Shown: piece after piece, positions 1-8,118 of the stretch | How the letters are laid out: every line of letters begins with the position of its first letter | Position numbering within the stretch: position 1 is the first letter of the stretch | Assembly (NCBI RefSeq): GCF_902498845.1 | Contig: NZ_CABVLM010000006.1 | Coordinates: forward strand, 186,001-250,000 | DNA from: Pseudoalteromonas rhizosphaerae | GTDB taxonomy: Bacteria > Pseudomonadota > Gammaproteobacteria > Enterobacterales > Alteromonadaceae | Length of the DNA stretch: 64,000 nucleotides | Direction of reading: 5' to 3' | Program-made: the position numbers and the translations under genes | Notes under the pieces: model-generated | Database searches by the model: none | What the model was told of the DNA's origin: nothing | Seen by the model: the letters and a program-made list of their open reading frames with translations, nothing else

Positions 1-2
1 AA

Positions 3-167
3 GTCAGATTCAGTGCCTTTTCAGGAGGAGCGATTAGGATGCTTTATAGAACTTACAATAATAAGAATATTCTCTTAGTAGGTTTCATTAAAAAATCTGA
101 CAATGAAGGATACAAACAAAATATACAACAAGCTGAAGATATATTTATCAAAACATACGCAGCTTGA
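3..167 (+). CDS. RelE/HigB-like toxin, C-terminal fragment (partial)
   Basis: An open frame enters from the left edge and stops with TGA at 165-167, giving about 54 residues. The segment reading LYRTYNNKNILLVGFIKK resembles the C-terminal strands of RelE/HigB (Gp49-like) mRNA interferase toxins, where a 'hydrophobic strand, then G-F-x-K-K' pattern is followed by a helix rich in E/A/Q. The N-terminal part and any antitoxin lie outside the window. It lies on the 3' side of the tRNA-Arg gene, the usual side for integrated elements. The family call rests on this short pattern only; a different small basic protein is possible. Confidence 0.4.
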   Translation, partial: VRFSAFSGGAIRMLYRTYNNKNILLVGFIKKSDNEGYKQNIQQAEDIFIKTYAA

Positions 168-231
168 GCTACATATGTGCTACACAGAAAGATGAGAAGC
201 AAGGGTTAAAACCGTAACTCATTGATTTAAT

Positions 232-306
232 TGGTAGCCCCTGCAGGAATCGAACCTGCAACTGCCCCTTAGGAGGGGGCCGTTATATCCATTTAACTAA
301 GAGGCC
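232..306 (-). tRNA. tRNA-Arg (anticodon CCT)
   Basis: The reverse complement folds as a complete cloverleaf. The acceptor pairs GGCCTCT with AGGGGCT, allowing G-U pairs. The anticodon stem is GCCCC/GGGGC with loop CTCCTAA, so the anticodon is CCT. The T arm is GCAGG-TTCGATT-CCTGC. The 3' CCA is encoded at 234-232. It would read AGG codons. The 5' leader runs directly into a heptamer tandem repeat, and the 3' end faces the toxin fragment. Confidence 0.95.
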
Positions 307-310
307 ACTC

Positions 311-394
311 TGATAGCTGATAGCTGATAGCTGATAGCTGATAGCTGATAGCTGATAGCTGATAGCTGATAGCTGATAGCTGATAGCTGATAGC
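311..394. repeat. Heptanucleotide tandem repeat, 12 perfect copies of TGATAGC
   Basis: Eighty-four bases made only of the 7-mer TGATAGC (GCTATCA on the tRNA strand), with no mismatch. It begins four bases upstream of the mature 5' end of tRNA-Arg and ends four bases before a TATAAT box, so it should be transcribed as the tRNA leader. Perfect short tandem arrays like this usually change copy number by replication slippage. Confidence 0.95.
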
Positions 395-397
395 AAA

Positions 398-427
398 ATT
401 ATAACGGTTTATCCTATTTACAATCAA
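398..427 (-). promoter_or_regulatory. Probable sigma-70 promoter of tRNA-Arg
   Basis: On the minus strand, TTGATT (427-422) and a perfect TATAAT (403-398) are separated by 18 bases. Transcription would start around 390, inside the heptamer array. No other gene lies between this box and the tRNA. Confidence 0.6.
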
Positions 428-453
428 GCAGTTAAATGGATTTTATAACGATG

Positions 454-1122
454 CTAGTTAATACTCGCGCGTTGTAGGTGAATATCGGCGTTGTTGAGTA
501 CGTAATAAGGCAGTATTTTGTTGCTGCTGGCAACTACGCGTTTGCTGGTGATATCAATAATACGGGCGTTTACTTCAACACCGTTGCTGCGGTAGATCAA
601 GGTGCCTGATAACACATGACTGGCGATGCGTTGATCCGCTAACTGCTCTATATCGCGTGAAAATACAAAGTCACCACGTGGGTTCATAGTTATTTGATCG
701 GTGGTTTTAAAGTCAACAATACCATAACCAAATTTTTGCAGTTGATGAATAAAACTCTCTGATAACTGGTTGCCTAATTGGCTGCTGTTATTAAGGCTGG
801 CATCTAAATCTACAAATGAAGTAACGGCAATCGAAGTATCAAGCTCTGTTTGCATTGTGTCGACTAAGTCTAACGCCATTTGCTCTACGTAATTAACCAG
901 TGTTTTATGATGCTTGTTAGGAAAAAACTGCGCACCACTATCTAATGGCTCGGCACTATTCATTTGTACTTGTTTTAGCATTTGAGTAAGGTCATATCGG
1001 CTAGTCGTGCTTTGGACTGGCTCAACTGGCGCTGCATCATTAGTCATACTGCATGCGCTGAGGATGCTGATCACCCCCCCTACGGTTAATAACTTAGTGC
1101 TGTGGATTAGCTTACCCATCAT
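454..1122 (-). CDS. FlgO-domain outer-membrane protein (third of three)
   Basis: About 222 residues with an N-terminal hydrophobic segment ending ILSAC, a plausible lipoprotein box, and then a FlgO-type domain. The diagnostic run SFVDLD...LGNQLSESFIHQLQKFGY...DF.FSRD...VLSGTL...VNARIID is shared with the two genes upstream. FlgO of vibrios is an outer-membrane lipoprotein connected with the flagellum; no flagellar gene is visible here. The start is ambiguous. GTG at 1131 overlaps the stop of the previous gene (GTGA), while ATG at 1122 or 1119 lies behind GAGG. It ends the operon, and the tRNA promoter region follows. A role in the neighbouring surface-appendage system is an inference from position. 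Confidence 0.8.
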   Translation of the reverse strand: MMGKLIHSTKLLTVGGVISILSACSMTNDAAPVEPVQSTTSRYDLTQMLKQVQMNSAEPLDSGAQFFPNKHHKTLVNYVEQMALDLVDTMQTELDTSIAVTSFVDLDASLNNSSQLGNQLSESFIHQLQKFGYGIVDFKTTDQITMNPRGDFVFSRDIEQLADQRIASHVLSGTLIYRSNGVEVNARIIDITSKRVVASSNKILPYYVLNNADIHLQRASIN

Positions 1123-1127
1123 TGGCC

Positions 1128-1808
1128 TCACTTACTCGCTTGTTTTAGCATTACGCCATCAGTGCGATAGCTGCTGTCGAGTGCATCAACAACGGATTGC
1201 GGAATAAACCCTTGTGCAGAGCCAACCACAGCCTTACTAGCTAAACCAATAATTCGGGCATTGACTAGTACACCACCTTGGTGATTTACCATAGTGCCCG
1301 CCAGTACGTAGTTGAAGTTTTGATCTTGGCTTAGCTCTAAATAGTCGCGACTAAATACAAAGTCGCCAGAGGGAGTAACACGCATGTAGTCGGTGGTTTT
1401 AAAGTCGATCACCGGTACGCCAAAACTGTGTAGCTCGTGCATAAAACTTTCGGCGATTTGATTACCTAACAATGTGCCGTCGTTGTAATCATCATCTAAA
1501 AAGATAAAGCTTGATACGGCCAGCGGCGTTTTGGTATTTACGTATTGTAAATTTTCAGCCATATCTTGCATTATGCCACGTACATAATGATTAATATTTT
1601 TACGTGTTGGGACTGTGACTTGGCTGCTATCGTTCATCACTGGAATATTGTTTTGATAAAATGTATTATTTTGCCCAGGAGCAGCAACCATTCTTTGATC
1701 ACCCTCTAACTGCGCAGAGTTATCAGTTTGTGCTGTTTTGCCCGGTTCCATCATTTGCGCGCAACCAAAACCCAGTGGCAAACATAAAGTTAATATTAAG
1801 CGTTTCAT
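1128..1808 (-). CDS. FlgO-domain outer-membrane protein (second of three)
   Basis: A 226-residue protein starting MKRLILTLCLPLGFGC, a short signal peptide with a possible lipid-accepting Cys16. Residues from about 95 match the FlgO domain: SSFIFLDDDYNDGTLLGNQI, then ESFMHELHSFGVPVIDFKTTDY, the SRD motif, VLAGTMVNHQGG and VNARIIG. It is more similar to the copy downstream than to the one upstream; both share the segment VIDFKTTD / IVDFKTTD. It lies 12 bases after the preceding gene, and its stop overlaps a possible GTG start of the next, so the three are probably co-translated. Function is unknown beyond an outer-membrane location. Confidence 0.8.
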   Translation of the reverse strand: MKRLILTLCLPLGFGCAQMMEPGKTAQTDNSAQLEGDQRMVAAPGQNNTFYQNNIPVMNDSSQVTVPTRKNINHYVRGIMQDMAENLQYVNTKTPLAVSSFIFLDDDYNDGTLLGNQIAESFMHELHSFGVPVIDFKTTDYMRVTPSGDFVFSRDYLELSQDQNFNYVLAGTMVNHQGGVLVNARIIGLASKAVVGSAQGFIPQSVVDALDSSYRTDGVMLKQASK

Positions 1809-1820
1809 GAGAGCTCCTAA

Positions 1821-2414
1821 TTAGTATTCGCTGCGGTAAATATAACCGTCGCGCTGTTGTATTTTTTCATCGCCCCACATCACATTTATGGGGATCTCTG
1901 TACTGGCGGCAGATACAACGCGGCTATCTTGCGTATTTACCATACGGGCGTTAACTATATAGGCATGTTGTTGCCGTGTTAAGGTACCCGTGATAACAAA
2001 GTCAATATTCTGACGTTGGCGTAATTTGCTTATGTCGCGACTTAATATACCATCTGCGTTGCTGGCTAAATTAAGGTGTTTTTCAAGGCGATATTCAATA
2101 GTGTTATAGCCAAGTTGGGTAAACTGAGTAAGTAAGCTTTCTTGAATTTGCTGACTCAACCCTGCGCCCTGCCCTTGTGCCAGCTCACTGTCTAGCGCGT
2201 TGGCTAAGTAAAAGCTAGTAACGGCAATCCGTGCAGAGCTTTTAAACGGCCCTTGCACATGGCTCAATTGACTACTCAAGTCGCTCACATACTGATGCAC
2301 AGTATAAGGTGCCATTGTTGCTTTTGGGGCATTGGTACTTGGTGCTGGCGGTTTTTCTTGCGTTAAACTACACGCAGTTAGACTCAGCAATAATAAACAT
2401 AACAAAAGGCGCAT
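1821..2414 (-). CDS. FlgO-domain lipoprotein (first of three)
   Basis: The preferred start is ATG 2414 (MRLLLCLLLLSLTAC), because it puts a clean lipobox LTAC at residues 12-15. An upstream ATG at 2423 touches the GAGG ribosome site. The mature part carries the FlgO signature in divergent form: VTSFYLAN, QGAGLSQQIQESLLTQFTQLGY, LSRDISKLRQRQNIDFVITGTL, VNARMVNT. About 197 residues. It is preceded by a SPOR lipoprotein in the same direction and followed after 12 bases by a second FlgO paralogue. Three tandem copies suggest local duplication followed by divergence. Confidence 0.78.
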   Translation of the reverse strand: MRLLLCLLLLSLTACSLTQEKPPAPSTNAPKATMAPYTVHQYVSDLSSQLSHVQGPFKSSARIAVTSFYLANALDSELAQGQGAGLSQQIQESLLTQFTQLGYNTIEYRLEKHLNLASNADGILSRDISKLRQRQNIDFVITGTLTRQQHAYIVNARMVNTQDSRVVSAASTEIPINVMWGDEKIQQRDGYIYRSEY

Positions 2415-2465
2415 AATTGCCATCCTCACTAAACATGGCAATAACAAAGCAAGTATTATGCCTAT

Positions 2466-3131
2466 TTATAATTTTATTGGGTTATCGGTGTAGTGAGTCA
2501 CCATGCAGTTGAGCTGTTGTAGCTTTAATTTATCACAATCAGCTTGGGCGTTTTTTTGATATTGGTATGCCCCGATTTTTAAGCGGTAATAAGTCATGCC
2601 TTTTACCTGAGCAGTTTCGACATTGGTGGTAAATTTATCTGACAATAAACTCGGTACTTTTTGTTGAATTGTTTGCCAGCTTGGAGCTAATTGCGATTGT
2701 TGAGTGACCGCAATAATTTGCAGCGCAAAAAGCGCGTTGTTAGTTATGTTTGACTGTGCTGCTATAGATTGCGCAGGCCTATCTGACGGTACTTGCTGTG
2801 ATGCCAAGGCAGCAGATGAATGGCTATTGTTACCTGTATTCTCGTCATCATTTGCTATCGCGGTTAACTGTGCTATCAATAAATTCAAATCACTTTCAAT
2901 CAGTAATAATCGTTCAAGATCGGGTTTAATTGCTTGCCACTGTGCAGAGCTAGTTTGTAACTGTTGTAGCTCTTGTTGCGTGATCTGCACATAGGTTTCA
3001 TGATTAGTTTCAGCTGTGCTGCTGGTACTTTTTTGCGCGCTATCCGTCGTACTGGTACAGCCAGATAATATAATTAAACTCATTATTAATACGGCTGATT
3101 GCATTACACTAAACGATTGTTTGATATTCAT
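2466..3131 (-). CDS. SPOR-domain lipoprotein, downstream of the usher
   Basis: The start is set at ATG 3131, which has AGGA six bases upstream and gives a lipoprotein signal ending LSGC. An earlier in-frame start would run back into the usher gene. The middle of the protein (residues about 45-130) is Gln/Ala/Ser-rich and probably flexible. The last 70 residues look like a SPOR domain, with TYYRLKIGAYQYQKNAQADC, a helix and a second Cys nine residues on. SPOR domains bind glycan strands lacking stem peptides at division sites or other remodelled peptidoglycan. It sits 10 bases after the usher gene and 51 bases before the first FlgO gene. A role in anchoring the appendage machinery is inference. 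Confidence 0.72.
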   Translation of the reverse strand: MNIKQSFSVMQSAVLIMSLIILSGCTSTTDSAQKSTSSTAETNHETYVQITQQELQQLQTSSAQWQAIKPDLERLLLIESDLNLLIAQLTAIANDDENTGNNSHSSAALASQQVPSDRPAQSIAAQSNITNNALFALQIIAVTQQSQLAPSWQTIQQKVPSLLSDKFTTNVETAQVKGMTYYRLKIGAYQYQKNAQADCDKLKLQQLNCMVTHYTDNPIKL

Positions 3132-3141
3132 TGCTATTCCT

Positions 3142-6102
3142 TTAATGAAGTATTGTTCGTTGTTCAATATCACACTTCAATCTTTGTTTTATTAATGACT
3201 GACAAAGCTCCGTAAATTCAGGCTGTGCTTGCTTAGCGTATGCTAAGGCGAGTATATACTTATTTTGCTGTTGATCATGAATGTAAAACACGTCTTGCGG
3301 TTGTAATTTTAAGCGTGGGCTTATCAAGCGTAAGTATGCCTTTAACATCATTAACGATGAAAAATTCCCCGCATTCACAATAGTACCCGACACTTCTTCA
3401 AGTGATTTTAAAGTAAAATCAACCCCAACCAACACATCCCCTTTTGCTGATAAATCAACTGTTACCTGCTGGGTGTTTTTTAATGCTTTACGTTCTTTAA
3501 AGCTATCGTCAACCACAGCCCGATACTGCCCTGGCCGTAGGTCGGTAAACAAATAATAGCCATCATAAGCCGCTTGGGTGTTGGCAACTTCTTTATCATT
3601 TTGATCTAATAAGGTTATTTTTGCATAAGGCTGCACATAAGTGTGCTCCCCTTGCTGCTGATACACCACCCCTTCAATTTCGCTGGCGTTATTTAGCGGG
3701 TAATCCATGTATTCAATAAATCCTGCTCTTGGCGTGATTGAAAAGCCCTCATTGGCAGGCACAAAAAACGGATCGGGGAAGCTGTCTCTATCGAGCACAA
3801 TATCTGTGGTGCGATTAGCTGGCATTGAGGTTAACAATGCAATGCCATTTTCATCGGTTATTGCTTGGCGGTAATTTTGCAGCCCTTTTACTTTTATACC
3901 AGCAACACCTTGCTCGTCAGGATCCATAATGCCGTTGTTATTTTGATCTAAAAATACCCGTAACATTAATGTGCCGGTCGTTGTTAAGCTTTGCTTGGAC
4001 ACAAAATAGTGATTGTTTTGTGTGTCATAACCAAGGCTGAATCGGCTATATACGCTAAGCTGCCAGTTATCTTCACTGTCGTAGTTTAGATTACTAGTGA
4101 GACTAAATTTATTGCTTTGCCAACTTAAGCCTAAATCAGCCGATTGAATATCATTAATACGAGAATCACGTAAGGTGACTTCAGCTTGCAGTTGATTGGT
4201 AATACTACGGTTAAACTCAGCCTCGTAGCTGGTGACTTCATTGATAGGAGATAATGTGTAATCAACACTAAAACGGCTATAAATACGACCCAAACGCCCT
4301 TGCAAACGTGTTGAGCCATACACTGATCCAACATTATTACTTTGTTGCCATTGTAATTGGTTGCTCAACGCTAAGCCAGCAATCGCATAATTCAAACGGT
4401 TTTGTGCTTGCTTATAGATGCCTCGGTTATCTGATGTTTGATACAATAAATTGTTTTGGTAGTTTAGCCGCCCGTAACTGTTTTGCATCAACTCGCCAGC
4501 CATATCAAACTGATAACTGTCGTATTTTTGTTTTAATTCATCGGTTCGATTCGTTGCGCTGAAAAGTAAAGATTGATCAGCAAATTGCGTGCGTGCTGTA
4601 AGCTCAAGCTCTTGTTCATGTTGATTATTTTTCTGGTAATCTAAGTTTAATAACAGGCGGCTAAATAAGCTAAGGTTAGTCCCCAGTGACATGTGTTGTA
4701 GGTCGTCATGTGTTCTTTTTTGTGCCAATGCAGCGGTATATATCGAGAAGTCGTCTGTAATACCTTGCTCGTAGCGCCCTGCTATTTGCCAGCCCGTGCT
4801 GTCATTATTGAAGGCAGTATTGCCAAGCAATTTTTTACCCTGCTCAGAGACTGATAGTTCATAAAATCCTTCACCTTGTGCTAATTGGTTACTATCAATA
4901 AAATAATATTCGCTTTTTCGCTCGACCTGCCCTTGAGGACCATAAAAAATAAGCTCGAAGTTATTCTCACCATAAAACAAATCAACATTATCAAAAATAT
5001 AACGACCATCTGATAAGCTTAATTGCTGCGCAATCAATACGCCGTTACGATAAAGCTCAACGTCCCAGCCTAACTGAATCGGACCACTTAAATTAATACG
5101 GTTACTATCAAATTGTTGAGTCAGTCCGCGGTTTGAAAACTTAATACCACGACCATACTGACTGTTGTAACGGCTGCCAACTTGTGTGGCCGTTACATCA
5201 CCAAACTCAACTTCACTGGCTGCTAACACTCCAAGTAATGAGCTTTGCGGGTCTTGCTTAGTAAATGTTAAACGCGAATCGCTGAGTAAATCGCCCTCGC
5301 GACCAGATAAAAAGTATTCGGCAGATAAATAAGCAAAGTCTTGTGCACCTAATAATGAGTAACTTGTTCTATTTTGATTTTTATCAGCACTGTAGTTTAA
5401 TTGTAAATCAGCAACAGGTGATGAAAGCGCTTGATACGGGCTGGCTTTCCAAGGCAAGGTGGGCTTGGCATTACGATTCGAGGGGTTAAGCCTTCTACCA
5501 TGGCGTTCTCGCTGTTGTTCAATTGGTAATAAGATGGCCGAACTTAACTCTATTTCTAAATCACCATAATCGACTGTAAATTGCAGCCCAAAAACCTCTT
5601 TTAACTGCGCCATTTCAATATACATGTCATCATCAATGCTAACATCAGCAGCCGTTAGTTCAAGCATACCTGCGTCAGTTATCAGTGTTGCAGGCAGGGT
5701 GCTGGCATCTAAAATGAAAGGCTGTTGATCTCGATACCAGCCTTGAGCAGAACGAGTTGCAAGATCAACTTCTATTCCAAATTGCAATATATCAGCTAGG
5801 CTACTAAGGCCAAGTTGAATACCCTGATCACTTTTTAAAGCGAACACTTCGCCTAAGTAGTAATCATTTAAAGACAACGAAAATAATAAAAACTCACCGC
5901 TTGCGATCCGCGGTTGGTTTGACGTAACAGGGCTGTTAACGTTAGGCTGAGAAGCTGTTGGTAAGTCGGTTAATTTAGCTTCAATCTTGCGAAGTGTTTT
6001 TAATGCATCATTCACAGTTACGTTATTAGTCGCGAATGCATTGTTACTAAGGCATAAACTTAGCCATAGTGTGATGCACTTTAGCCCTGTATTCTTGGTC
6101 AT
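3142..6102 (-). CDS. Usher-like outer-membrane protein of a chaperone-usher system, with SPOR-like C terminus
   Basis: 986 residues with signal peptide (cleaved near AFA-TNN). Residues about 65-190 form an N-terminal domain. Residues about 225-700 are long alternating strands typical of a barrel, including the segment FDNVDLFYGENNFELIFYGP found in PapC-like and other usher-type proteins near the plug. Residues about 710-890 hold carboxypeptidase-regulatory/SdrD-like beta domains (FLDQNNNGIMDPDEQGVAGI, then DGYYLFTDLRPGQYR). The last 60 residues (YILALAYAKQ, then C-x9-C) look like a degenerate SPOR fold. It is longer than FimD-type ushers (about 850). The gene follows the chaperone by 6 bases. 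By family logic it would export DUF4402 subunits; details need structure prediction. Confidence 0.75.
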   Translation of the reverse strand: MTKNTGLKCITLWLSLCLSNNAFATNNVTVNDALKTLRKIEAKLTDLPTASQPNVNSPVTSNQPRIASGEFLLFSLSLNDYYLGEVFALKSDQGIQLGLSSLADILQFGIEVDLATRSAQGWYRDQQPFILDASTLPATLITDAGMLELTAADVSIDDDMYIEMAQLKEVFGLQFTVDYGDLEIELSSAILLPIEQQRERHGRRLNPSNRNAKPTLPWKASPYQALSSPVADLQLNYSADKNQNRTSYSLLGAQDFAYLSAEYFLSGREGDLLSDSRLTFTKQDPQSSLLGVLAASEVEFGDVTATQVGSRYNSQYGRGIKFSNRGLTQQFDSNRINLSGPIQLGWDVELYRNGVLIAQQLSLSDGRYIFDNVDLFYGENNFELIFYGPQGQVERKSEYYFIDSNQLAQGEGFYELSVSEQGKKLLGNTAFNNDSTGWQIAGRYEQGITDDFSIYTAALAQKRTHDDLQHMSLGTNLSLFSRLLLNLDYQKNNQHEQELELTARTQFADQSLLFSATNRTDELKQKYDSYQFDMAGELMQNSYGRLNYQNNLLYQTSDNRGIYKQAQNRLNYAIAGLALSNQLQWQQSNNVGSVYGSTRLQGRLGRIYSRFSVDYTLSPINEVTSYEAEFNRSITNQLQAEVTLRDSRINDIQSADLGLSWQSNKFSLTSNLNYDSEDNWQLSVYSRFSLGYDTQNNHYFVSKQSLTTTGTLMLRVFLDQNNNGIMDPDEQGVAGIKVKGLQNYRQAITDENGIALLTSMPANRTTDIVLDRDSFPDPFFVPANEGFSITPRAGFIEYMDYPLNNASEIEGVVYQQQGEHTYVQPYAKITLLDQNDKEVANTQAAYDGYYLFTDLRPGQYRAVVDDSFKERKALKNTQQVTVDLSAKGDVLVGVDFTLKSLEEVSGTIVNAGNFSSLMMLKAYLRLISPRLKLQPQDVFYIHDQQQNKYILALAYAKQAQPEFTELCQSLIKQRLKCDIEQRTILH

Positions 6103-6108
6103 GAAGAG

Positions 6109-6921
6109 TTAAAGTTGCAGCATTTTTGGACTAATCGCTAAAGCATACTCGGCAAAATTTATGTCTTGATATTCATCTGCACCGATATATTTAAAAATAA
6201 CAGTACCAGGCTTATCTAGGGTTTTATCACTAAATAAACTCAACATTACCTCGGCATTTTTTACATCCGAGTAAATACTTAAATTGCCAATTTCAGCGAT
6301 AGCTTCCAGCTTAGCATTAGCATTTTGTTGATAAAACGCGGTTAATTTACCATAACTGCTAAAGTGAGTTTCACGATTGAGTTTTAATTTAAATTGTAGT
6401 CGTTGGTTGCCCTGGTTTTTAATCACTTGCGCTTGCTCAATGAATACTTTTGGTACTTCAGCATGTTCACGAAGGATGACTGGAATACTGTAGCTCATGA
6501 TCATATTAATTTTTATTGAACTCGTACTATTTGGGTTTTCATTTGGCAACGCCTGAAATAATAAATGCGAACGATATTCACCATTTGCTAACTGTTTTGG
6601 TTTTCGAATTGCAATTTTAACGGTTTGCTTTTCACCAGGCGCCAAACGCATTTGCTTTGGTGATAAGCGCGTCATCGGGCTTAAACTTGTCGCCGTCGGC
6701 TCAAGTAAGGTTACATACCCTCCGGTTGATGTGGATTGCTTTTCGCTCCAATGCACTCGGTAAGTTTTGTACTCGTCACTGGTGTTGATCACTGTGACCT
6801 TTGCAGTACGTTGACGCTCATCAAAACTAATACGAGTAGGAGAAATAAGTAAATTCGCCATTACCGCCTGGCTAAAAAAACAAAAGCTTAAAAGCAGTAT
6901 CACGGTTAATTTATTAAACAT
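6109..6921 (-). CDS. PapD-like periplasmic pilus chaperone
   Basis: 270 residues with a signal peptide (LLSFCFFSQAVMA) followed by two immunoglobulin-like domains. The first domain has the family pattern ISPTRISFDE, then AKVTVINTSDEYKTYRVHW, and the G1-strand region LSPKQMRLAPGEKQTVKI followed by R-P and GEYRSHLLF. This agrees with fimbrial chaperones that donate a strand to unfolded subunits. Its neighbours are a DUF4402 subunit 8 bases upstream and the usher 6 bases downstream. DUF4402 systems are a divergent branch, not the classical Pap/Fim type. Confidence 0.85.
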   Translation of the reverse strand: MFNKLTVILLLSFCFFSQAVMANLLISPTRISFDERQRTAKVTVINTSDEYKTYRVHWSEKQSTSTGGYVTLLEPTATSLSPMTRLSPKQMRLAPGEKQTVKIAIRKPKQLANGEYRSHLLFQALPNENPNSTSSIKINMIMSYSIPVILREHAEVPKVFIEQAQVIKNQGNQRLQFKLKLNRETHFSSYGKLTAFYQQNANAKLEAIAEIGNLSIYSDVKNAEVMLSLFSDKTLDKPGTVIFKYIGADEYQDINFAEYALAISPKMLQL

Positions 6922-6929
6922 TTAAATCC

Positions 6930-7397
6930 TTAATAATCCACTGAAATTTCTAAGTTTGTGGTTGTTGAATAGTCGCCGTCAACATATTGTTTGCTGCTTG
7001 TATTTATTTCTAATTTACCACCAATAAATACATGCACTTCGCTAAACTCATCGCTTGTTGCGTCTTTAGGAAAGCCATTTAAGGTCACTCTAAAGTCGGC
7101 ACTACTACTTCCTTTAGTATTGTGTTGCATAGTTGCAGGAGCCACTAAATTCATAGAGACTCGAGTGCCAGGGGGGATGTCAGTGAGTATCAGCTCAGCT
7201 GGGCGACCTTCTTTAAGGATATAGATTTCGCCAGAAGTGCTAATCGAACCATCATCCTTGATAATTACAGAACCTATTTGATCACTTTTAAGAATAACTA
7301 AGGTGCCAAAATCAAGCGCTTGTTGCTCTATACTCGCGGCTCTTGTTGACTGTGAATACAGTATTGAAAGCATCGCAAATAACAAGAAAAAACGCAT
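6930..7397 (-). CDS. DUF4402 minor subunit (pilin-like)
   Basis: About 155 residues from ATG 7397 with a signal peptide (MRFFLLFAML...STRA). A TTG 18 bases earlier is an alternative start. The mature sequence has the DUF4402 hallmark LDFGTLVI, then a run of beta strands (GEIYILKEGRPAELILTDIP, RVTLNGFP, VHVFIGGKLEI) and the C-terminal aromatic strand NLEISVDY, as expected for a donor-strand-exchanged subunit. It starts 7 bases after the stop of the larger subunit. Because it is shorter and next to the chaperone, it may be an adaptor or tip subunit; that is a guess. Confidence 0.75.
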   Translation of the reverse strand: MRFFLLFAMLSILYSQSTRAASIEQQALDFGTLVILKSDQIGSVIIKDDGSISTSGEIYILKEGRPAELILTDIPPGTRVSMNLVAPATMQHNTKGSSSADFRVTLNGFPKDATSDEFSEVHVFIGGKLEINTSSKQYVDGDYSTTTNLEISVDY

Positions 7398-7404
7398 GAT
7401 TAAA

Positions 7405-7998
7405 TTAATAAGCAACTTCTAATTGAAAAGTGCCTGTGTACTCAGTATCTCGGTACGCTTCGCTAGAAGTTGTTGATGCTGTAGAAAGAGTTGCACCAAT
7501 ATTAAACGATACACTGCCATCACCGTCAGCAGTTAAATTAGGCGTCACTGATGAATAATAAGCGTTTGCATTTGGACCGCTAGTGATAAAGTATGTCCAA
7601 GTACCAACCGTAAAGTTTGGCTCATTCAAACCTTGGCCATTAGAGCTCAGGGTTGTTGCTGTTGGGTTAGTAATTGATAAACGAGCATTTGGCACAACTT
7701 CCGATACTGTAAAAGATGCAGGCGAACCTTGCTCTATTATTGAAATAATAGCAGGTACGTTATCAGTTCTAGACGATACAGGACTTGCTGTAGGCTCAGG
7801 GTTGATAACCAATGTAGCTTGGTTAACACCGTCTGGATCTGCAACCGCTCGAATTGTACCAAAATCTAAGTCAGGTCCTTTTGTCAATACAACTGTATTT
7901 TGTACTTTAACTTTCGCATCAAAGCTTTCAGTTGTAGCATAAGTCGCGAATGAGCTTGCTGTAACTGCTGCTGCCAGAAGAGTTGAAAATAATTTCAT
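7405..7998 (-). CDS. DUF4402 major subunit (pilin-like)
   Basis: 197 residues with a signal peptide (MKLFSTLLAAAVTASSFATYA). The motif LDFGTIRA marks DUF4402. The protein is rich in Ser/Thr/Asn/Ala and has no cysteine. It ends in the alternating strand TGTFQLEVAY, a typical chaperone-recognition terminus. It is the first subunit gene after the upstream SPOR lipoprotein, with a 120-base gap that may hold its own promoter. Low-complexity composition and position suggest the main structural subunit. Confidence 0.78.
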   Translation of the reverse strand: MKLFSTLLAAAVTASSFATYATTESFDAKVKVQNTVVLTKGPDLDFGTIRAVADPDGVNQATLVINPEPTASPVSSRTDNVPAIISIIEQGSPASFTVSEVVPNARLSITNPTATTLSSNGQGLNEPNFTVGTWTYFITSGPNANAYYSSVTPNLTADGDGSVSFNIGATLSTASTTSSEAYRDTEYTGTFQLEVAY

Positions 7999-8118
7999 AT
8001 TAAATCCTTATAAGAGATGGGACATTACCCTATGTTGCCCCTATCTTAGATATTATCGACACTCAGAACAATTACTTTAAGCTTAATTACTGAAAAATCA
8101 GATAAATAGCTTATTTAA

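Noticed and set aside
3142..6102. TonB-dependent receptor
   Set aside because: Strand pattern, chaperone and subunit neighbours and the usher-like FYGENNFELIFYGP segment fit an usher better, and there is no plug or TonB box.
7583..7942. Plus-strand frame of 119 codons antisense to the major subunit
   Set aside because: It is an antisense shadow of a gene with clear signal peptide and DUF4402 motif.
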